Shown: positions 6,956 to 10,303 of the stretch, piece after piece
Position numbering within the stretch: position 1 is the stretch's first letter
How the letters are laid out: each line of letters opens with the position of its first letter
Made by a program: the position numbers and the translations under genes
Source of the DNA: Porphyromonadaceae bacterium UBA4277
Lineage (GTDB): Bacteria; Bacteroidota; Bacteroidia; Bacteroidales; Muribaculaceae
Length of the DNA: 10,303 nt
Reading direction: 5' to 3'
Assembly: GCA_002395965.1 (NCBI GenBank)
Contig: DGVT01000110.1
Location: 1 to 10,303 of the forward strand
The notes under the pieces: model-generated
Seen by the model: only the letters and a program-made list of their open reading frames with translations
The model's database searches: none
What the model was told of the DNA's origin: nothing

Positions 6956-7168
6956 ATGTGGGTGTGTCATAATTCAGAAAAAGCGTTGAAAACGCAGGCG
7001 CATCGAAGATGCGACCATTTCTTTAACACCATGCAAGCAACATCGAAGATGTGCGCAGCTTGGTGAGAGACAGCGACTTAAAAGGTGCTTCGAAGATGCA
7101 CTATATCAGTGACGTAATCTCAAAATTCAATCAAAGCCTTATGAAATAGAATTATGACACACCCTCAT
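6956..7168. mobile_element. MITE-like element with 20-bp terminal inverted repeats
   Basis: GGGTGTGTCATAATTC (6960-6975) is perfectly inverted at 7149-7164. Extending to 6956-6975 and 7149-7168 gives 20 bp with one mismatch. The 213-bp element has no coding capacity. Its interior holds four hairpins with the same GAA triloop: GCGTT-GAA-AACGC (6983-6995), CGCATC-GAA-GATGCG (6999-7013), ACATC-GAA-GATGT (7040-7052) and GTGCTTC-GAA-GATGCAC with one mismatch (7085-7101). Similar GGGTGTGTC ends occur on Bacteroidetes insertion sequences, as far as I recall, so it is probably moved by a transposase encoded elsewhere. No clear short target duplication borders it. Confidence 0.7.
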
Positions 7169-7365
7169 TTGGGAGTATAGTTCAAAGATTTCGGGAGTAA
7201 ATATATTCATGATTTTTCGTGAGACAAGCGGTATTATTCACTACTCTCTACTCACCAACCACTACTCAGTGAGCAAGTTGATAACTTGCGAAACATGAAA
7301 TCTCTAAACATGAAACTTAAACTTCTAATTTATAGCACATCGGCTAAAGAAGTAGTCTTTTGTTC

Positions 7366-7398
7366 GAAGGGGCACTGTCATGTGCACCGTGCCCCTTC
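7366..7398 (+). promoter_or_regulatory. Strong hairpin just before the 7417 gene
   Basis: A perfect 10-bp stem, GAAGGGGCAC (7366-7375) and GTGCCCCTTC (7389-7398), with a 13-nt loop, ends 18 nt before the ATG. No T-run follows on either strand (ATATAAAAAATT on the + side), so it is not a standard terminator. It could be a leader structure controlling translation or a protein-binding site. Confidence 0.5.
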
Positions 7399-7416
7399 AT
7401 ATAAAAAATTCGAATA

Positions 7417-7794
7417 ATGCAATCATTACTTAAAGGCGTTTTGGCAATTACATTGGTAATTATGTGTGGCTGTAATAGCTGTCCCGACAATCTTATTGGC
7501 ACATGGTATGAGTGGGACCAGTTCAACCCCGACGGCTTCACTTCGCCGGGATTGGCAGTCCGATTCAATCAGGACAGCACCGGCGTAATGTGGATTCATG
7601 AGCACTTCAAGATTTCTACCAAATTCAAGCCCGACACTTTCGTATGGTCACAAAGGGCAAATAGGAGGTTACTCTATAGGCTAAAAAACCACAGCACTTG
7701 GAATGACAGAGATAATATTGAAACTCAAGAATTTCATATAGATGAACAAGGTGTTCTCAACTGGATAGGATATAAACTTAAACAAATAAAATAA
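7417..7794 (+). CDS. Small lipoprotein, first gene of a GT operon
   Basis: A protein of 125 residues. The signal peptide is hydrophobic from residue 8 to 16 and ends in Met-Cys-Gly-Cys; the Cys at 19, after Gly, is the likelier lipid site, Cys17 the alternative. The mature part starts LIGTWYEWDQFNPDG and continues with AVRFNQDSTGVMWI. A GTW near the start followed by strand-rich sequence is the pattern of lipocalin-like lipoproteins of Bacteroidetes; the match is short, so this is a suggestion only. There are no membrane segments after the signal. The gene ends 13 bp before a glycosyltransferase and is probably cotranscribed with it. Its role in that operon is unknown. Confidence 0.75.
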   Translation: MQSLLKGVLAITLVIMCGCNSCPDNLIGTWYEWDQFNPDGFTSPGLAVRFNQDSTGVMWIHEHFKISTKFKPDTFVWSQRANRRLLYRLKNHSTWNDRDNIETQEFHIDEQGVLNWIGYKLKQIK

Positions 7795-7807
7795 TTCTTC
7801 AAGAATC

Positions 7808-8611
7808 ATGCCACTCGCTTTGAAAGACGACATTAACACATCTCTCATCATCACCACTTATAACTGGCCGCAAGCTTTACGACTCTGTTTGGAAAGTGTG
7901 GCTAAGCAAAGTTTGTTGCCTAATCGAGTAATCATTGCCGACGATGGCTCAACCGACGAAACACGGGCATTGATAACGACGTATGCCGCCAAACTTCCCT
8001 TTGAACTACGACATGTTTGGCAGGAAGATAGTGGTTATCGGCGTAGCGCAATTCTCAACAAGGCGTTACGCGAAGTACCTATAAATAACTATGTTATATT
8101 TATTGATGGCGACATAATCTTGCACAAGCACTTTATCAAAGATCACGTACGCCTTGCCGAGCCGGGGTATTATGTGTTTGGACGCAGGTGCTATTTGGGA
8201 GAGAATCTTTCCACACGTCTCTTGAATGGAGAACAGTGCGCCTTAAACTTTTTCACACGCGGCATTCGTCGCCGCGACAATTTGCTCTATTTGCCGTGGC
8301 TCACACCACTAACGGCACGCTACAAGAGAGGAAAACTCTATGGCTGTGGCTGCAACCTTGCCGCTTGGATGGACGACATTGTGAAAGTTAATGGCTATGA
8401 TGAGCGCATGGAGGGTTGGGGCTGCGAAGATGATGACTTCATTCAGCGACTGAGAAACAACGGACTAATTTCTAAAGCTGCAAAATACCAAGCCATTGAG
8501 TACCATATCTATCATAAGCAGAGACCAGTCAGTGACGATAATCGTAAACTACTGTCAAAGGGTCAGCTATCTTTTGCCAAACGTTGCGAATTTGGCCTGC
8601 AGCAACTATAA
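7808..8611 (+). CDS. Family 2 glycosyltransferase
   Basis: A protein of 267 residues with a GT-A fold, cytoplasmic. Visible motifs: TTYNW (16-20), nucleotide-sugar site IADDGSTDETR (43-53), metal-binding DGD (100-102) in the DXD position, and the acceptor/catalytic region NGYDERMEGWGCEDDDF (195-211), where a Glu-Asp pair sits in the place of the usual catalytic base. The C-terminal half matches the galactosyltransferase/chondroitin-polymerase-like subgroup (Glyco_transf_7C). It transfers a sugar from a nucleotide donor; which donor and acceptor cannot be read from the sequence. There is no membrane segment, so it acts on a lipid or glycan acceptor at the membrane face or in the cytosol. The ATG at 7808 lies 13 bp after the lipoprotein gene, and the next gene starts 16 bp after its stop. 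Confidence 0.88.
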   Translation: MPLALKDDINTSLIITTYNWPQALRLCLESVAKQSLLPNRVIIADDGSTDETRALITTYAAKLPFELRHVWQEDSGYRRSAILNKALREVPINNYVIFIDGDIILHKHFIKDHVRLAEPGYYVFGRRCYLGENLSTRLLNGEQCALNFFTRGIRRRDNLLYLPWLTPLTARYKRGKLYGCGCNLAAWMDDIVKVNGYDERMEGWGCEDDDFIQRLRNNGLISKAAKYQAIEYHIYHKQRPVSDDNRKLLSKGQLSFAKRCEFGLQQL

Positions 8612-8627
8612 TACATGATTAACATTC

Positions 8628-9452
8628 ATGACAATAGGTGTAATCATTTCAACATACAATAACCCCCAATGGCTTGAAAAAACATTATGGGGCTATATGC
8701 GTCAGTCACGACCGGCCGATGAAATTATTATTGCCGATGATGGCTCTAACGACCACACGCGCCAAATGCTGAGACAATATGAGCATTTTTTGCCCATAAA
8801 GCATGTGTGGCATGAGGACTTGGGCTTCAGAAAGACTATAATTCTTAACGAAGCTCTCAGATTAGCTCATAGTGAATATCTTGTGTTTACCGATCAAGAC
8901 TGCATTCCAAGGATGGATTTTCTCGCCGTACACGAATCATACGCAACAAAACAACGATTTCTAAGCGGTGGATATTTTAAGTTACCGATAGCAATTAGCA
9001 AACTAATATCCAAAGACGATATCATCGCACAGCGTGCCTTCCAACTGAAATGGTTACGCCAACATGGTCTCAAGCTGAATTTCAAGTGCAGTAAGCTCAT
9101 TCAAAACAATGTTTTTACTCACGCAATGAACTTGATTACTCCTGCCAAGGCTACATGGAATGGTATGAACTCTTCGGGTTGGCGCGATGATTTACTGGCT
9201 GCTAATGGTTTTGATGAAAGAATGCAATATGGTGGTGAAGATCGCGAATTAGGCGAACGCTTAGAAAATGCGGGCATCAAAGGACGACAAATACGTTATT
9301 CAGCTATTACAATCCATCTTGACCACACACGGCCATATATTAATCAAGATGCCATCGAATTAAATAAGGCGATACGCCGGCAGACCTGGTTACAGCACGC
9401 GACCCAAACTGATTTTGGGCTAAATAAAACTGATTTATATGATTTGATATAG
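8628..9452 (+). CDS. Family 2 glycosyltransferase, paralogue of its neighbour
   Basis: A protein of 274 residues with the same layout as the upstream gene: STYNN (8-12), IADDGSNDHTR (35-45), FTDQD (87-91, metal-binding DQD where the neighbour has DGD), and NGFDERMQYGGEDRELGERL (193-212) in place of NGYDERMEGWGCEDDDF. The central section (about 105-180, SGGYFKLPIAISKLISKDD...) differs strongly, suggesting a different acceptor. The two genes probably arose by duplication and add successive sugars to one glycan, which is inference from adjacency. Similar pairs occur in lipopolysaccharide core or capsule loci, but no other such gene is in view. The ATG at 8628 is preceded by AACATTC; an ATG at 8615 is out of frame. 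A terminator follows at 9462. Confidence 0.88.
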   Translation: MTIGVIISTYNNPQWLEKTLWGYMRQSRPADEIIIADDGSNDHTRQMLRQYEHFLPIKHVWHEDLGFRKTIILNEALRLAHSEYLVFTDQDCIPRMDFLAVHESYATKQRFLSGGYFKLPIAISKLISKDDIIAQRAFQLKWLRQHGLKLNFKCSKLIQNNVFTHAMNLITPAKATWNGMNSSGWRDDLLAANGFDERMQYGGEDRELGERLENAGIKGRQIRYSAITIHLDHTRPYINQDAIELNKAIRRQTWLQHATQTDFGLNKTDLYDLI

Positions 9453-9461
9453 AGGATAAAA

Positions 9462-9482
9462 GTCGCTTTGGCGACAATTTTG
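9462..9482 (+). terminator. Terminator of the glycosyltransferase operon
   Basis: GTCGC (9462-9466), loop TTTG, GCGAC (9471-9475), followed by AATTTTGTT. It lies 10 bp after the stop of the second glycosyltransferase. The 5-bp stem is short but GC-rich and the T-rich tail is in place. Confidence 0.6.
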
Positions 9483-9739
9483 TTACACTAATTTTTGTTC
9501 GCTGGTATCGATGTGAATCGGGGCCGGCGATTTCTCATGTCTCTCTGCGATAGTTGATGGTTCTTGATGATTGAGAAGAAAGGTATTAACAGATGGCTGG
9601 AAAATATAGACTGCAGATATTTAATCACAAGTCGCCAAGGCTATATCGCTACTTCGGGAGGCGCAGCTGTCAGTCGTCGGGTTGCGCGAGCTTCAGCTCG
9701 TGCCCCGCAGCGCTATTCACGCCACTTCACATCACACTA
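9483..9739. other. Gene-free spacer upstream of dnaK
   Basis: No convincing gene: the short open frames here have no recognisable protein features. Two hairpins stand out: AATCG/CGATT around 9514-9531, and a strong one at 9679-9706 (GCGCGAGC-TTCA-GCTCGTGC with one G-U pair, extended by GGG/CCC past a TT bulge). Neither has a T-run, so they look like repeat-type hairpins. Confidence 0.4.
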
Positions 9740-9768
9740 TGTGCCACACATGTCATGATTATGGCACA
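9740..9768. promoter_or_regulatory. Inverted repeat TGTGCCA/TGGCACA, candidate activator site
   Basis: TGTGCCA (9740-9746) is the exact inverse of TGGCACA (9762-9768). The half-site centres lie 22 bp apart, about two helical turns, as for a dimeric regulator. It is about 105 bp upstream of the predicted dnaK start of transcription, the usual place for a sigma-54 enhancer site. TGTGGCATG is also repeated at 9793-9801 and 9817-9825. The protein that binds is unknown. Confidence 0.45.
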
Positions 9769-9830
9769 AGGTGCGCCCCCTGAAAGTGACATTGTGGCAT
9801 GAAAATGGCTGGAAAATGTGGCATGGCACT

Positions 9831-9847
9831 TTGGCACAGCTTTTGCA
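9831..9847 (+). promoter_or_regulatory. Sigma-54-type promoter for dnaK
   Basis: TTGGCACAGCTTTTGCA matches the sigma-54 consensus TGGCACR-N4-TTGCW at every position. The invariant GG (9833-9834) and GC (9845-9846) are exactly 10 bp apart. Transcription would begin near 9858, leaving a 61-nt leader. No TAnnTTTG box and no CIRCE element (TTAGCACTC/GAGTGCTAA) is seen between here and dnaK, so this is the best promoter in view. Confidence 0.6.
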
Positions 9848-9918
9848 TAATGACAAGAGGCTGACGCAAAACTCAGCCAATAAAACTGAATATTAACAAT
9901 TAAAACATATAGAATATT

Positions 9919-10303
9919 ATGGGAAAAATTATTGGTATTGATCTTGGAACCACCAACTCGTGTGTTTCAGTTCTCGAGGGTAAAAACCCGGTTGTTATAC
10001 CTAACAGCGAAGGCCGCAACACCACCCCGTCGGTAGTGGCATTCAAGGATGGCGGCGACGGTGAGCGCATCGTGGGCGACCCGGCAAAGCGTCAGGCTAT
10101 TATGAATCCTACAGGCACTGTATTCTCCATCAAGCGTTTCATGGGTGAAACTTTCGATCATGTCACTAAGGATGTAGAACGTATGCCCTACAAGGTTGTC
10201 AACAATGGCAACAACCAACCCCGCGTGGAAATCGGCTCACGCCAGTACACCCCGCAGGAAATCTCGGCTATGATTCTCCAAAAGATGAAAAAGACCGCAG
10301 AGG
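9919..10303 (+). CDS. dnaK: Chaperone DnaK (Hsp70), N-terminal part
   Basis: The first 128 residues of the Hsp70 chaperone DnaK (usually about 635 residues); the gene runs off the right edge. It binds and releases unfolded proteins in the cytoplasm, driven by ATP with DnaJ and GrpE. The visible part is the start of the ATPase domain: phosphate loop IIGIDLGTTNSCVSV (4-18), then EGRNTTPSVVAF and VGDPAKRQAIMNPTGTVFSIKRFMG, all characteristic of bacterial DnaK. The ATG at 9919 follows an A/T-rich leader and gives the normal MGKIIGIDLG start. No GrpE, HrcA or DnaJ gene is upstream in the window, so dnaK is not part of an hrcA operon here. See 9831-9847 for its unusual promoter. Confidence 0.97.
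   Translation, partial: MGKIIGIDLGTTNSCVSVLEGKNPVVIPNSEGRNTTPSVVAFKDGGDGERIVGDPAKRQAIMNPTGTVFSIKRFMGETFDHVTKDVERMPYKVVNNGNNQPRVEIGSRQYTPQEISAMILQKMKKTAE

Larger units (their letters stand above)
6871..7330. repeat. Nested direct and inverted repeats around a MITE-like element
   Basis: AACTTCTAATT occurs at 6871-6881 (covering the beta-barrel stop codon) and again, same direction, at 7320-7330. Inside, ATGTTTAGAGA (6929-6939) is inverted at 7301-7311 (TCTCTAAACAT). A triloop hairpin GCAAGTT-GAT-AACTTGC sits at 7273-7289, next to a CACTACTC repeat (7239-7246, 7260-7267). No gene is seen in the whole spacer. The direct repeat could be a target duplication from an inserted element, but this is inference. 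Confidence 0.55.

Noticed and set aside
9564..9802. Short open frames upstream of dnaK
   Set aside because: They have no signal peptide, domain or good start, and overlap hairpins and the regulatory repeat.

Overview
The window looks like chromosome of a gut-type Bacteroidales bacterium; Muribaculaceae or Prevotellaceae-like is my best guess. The clues are Bacteroidetes-type promoters (TTTG, about 20 bp, TAnnTTTG), A/T-rich translation starts, lipoproteins with a Cys near residue 20, a BspA-type leucine-rich-repeat protein with a Bacteroidales-style C-terminal tail, a ROK glucokinase and a typical DnaK N-terminus. No phage, plasmid or CRISPR genes are visible.

Layout. 1-606 has no gene: a cluster of short hairpins (REP-like, 4-235), two small tandem repeats, a well-matched promoter (433-464) and a structured leader. 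607-4058 holds three secreted or surface proteins on the + strand: a small lipoprotein, a BspA-like LRR protein and a lipoprotein with propeller-like repeats. 4191-4718 is a hexapeptide acetyltransferase, convergent with a ROK glucokinase (5765-4803, minus). They share a 14-bp-stem terminator.

5766-6273 has no convincing gene but carries the most striking signal. A perfect-spacing promoter (5915-5946) leads into about 260 nt that fold into one long rod (6006-6212, about 64 pairs), followed by TTTTTT. Part of the sequence can instead form a separate hairpin ahead of the same T-run. This looks like a structured RNA (6S-like architecture) or an attenuator leader for the outer-membrane beta-barrel gene at 6274-6879.

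6880-7416 is a repeat-rich spacer. It contains a 213-bp MITE-like element with 20-bp terminal inverted repeats, filled with hairpins that share a GAA triloop, lying inside further inverted and direct repeats. 7417-9452 is a probable three-gene operon: a small lipoprotein and two related GT2 glycosyltransferases. It ends in a short terminator.

9482-9918 leads into dnaK, which runs off the right edge. The dnaK upstream region holds a textbook-like sigma-54 motif (TTGGCACA-N4-TTGCA) with an upstream TGTGCCA/TGGCACA inverted repeat, and no CIRCE element. If real, this would place a major chaperone under RpoN and an enhancer-binding activator.
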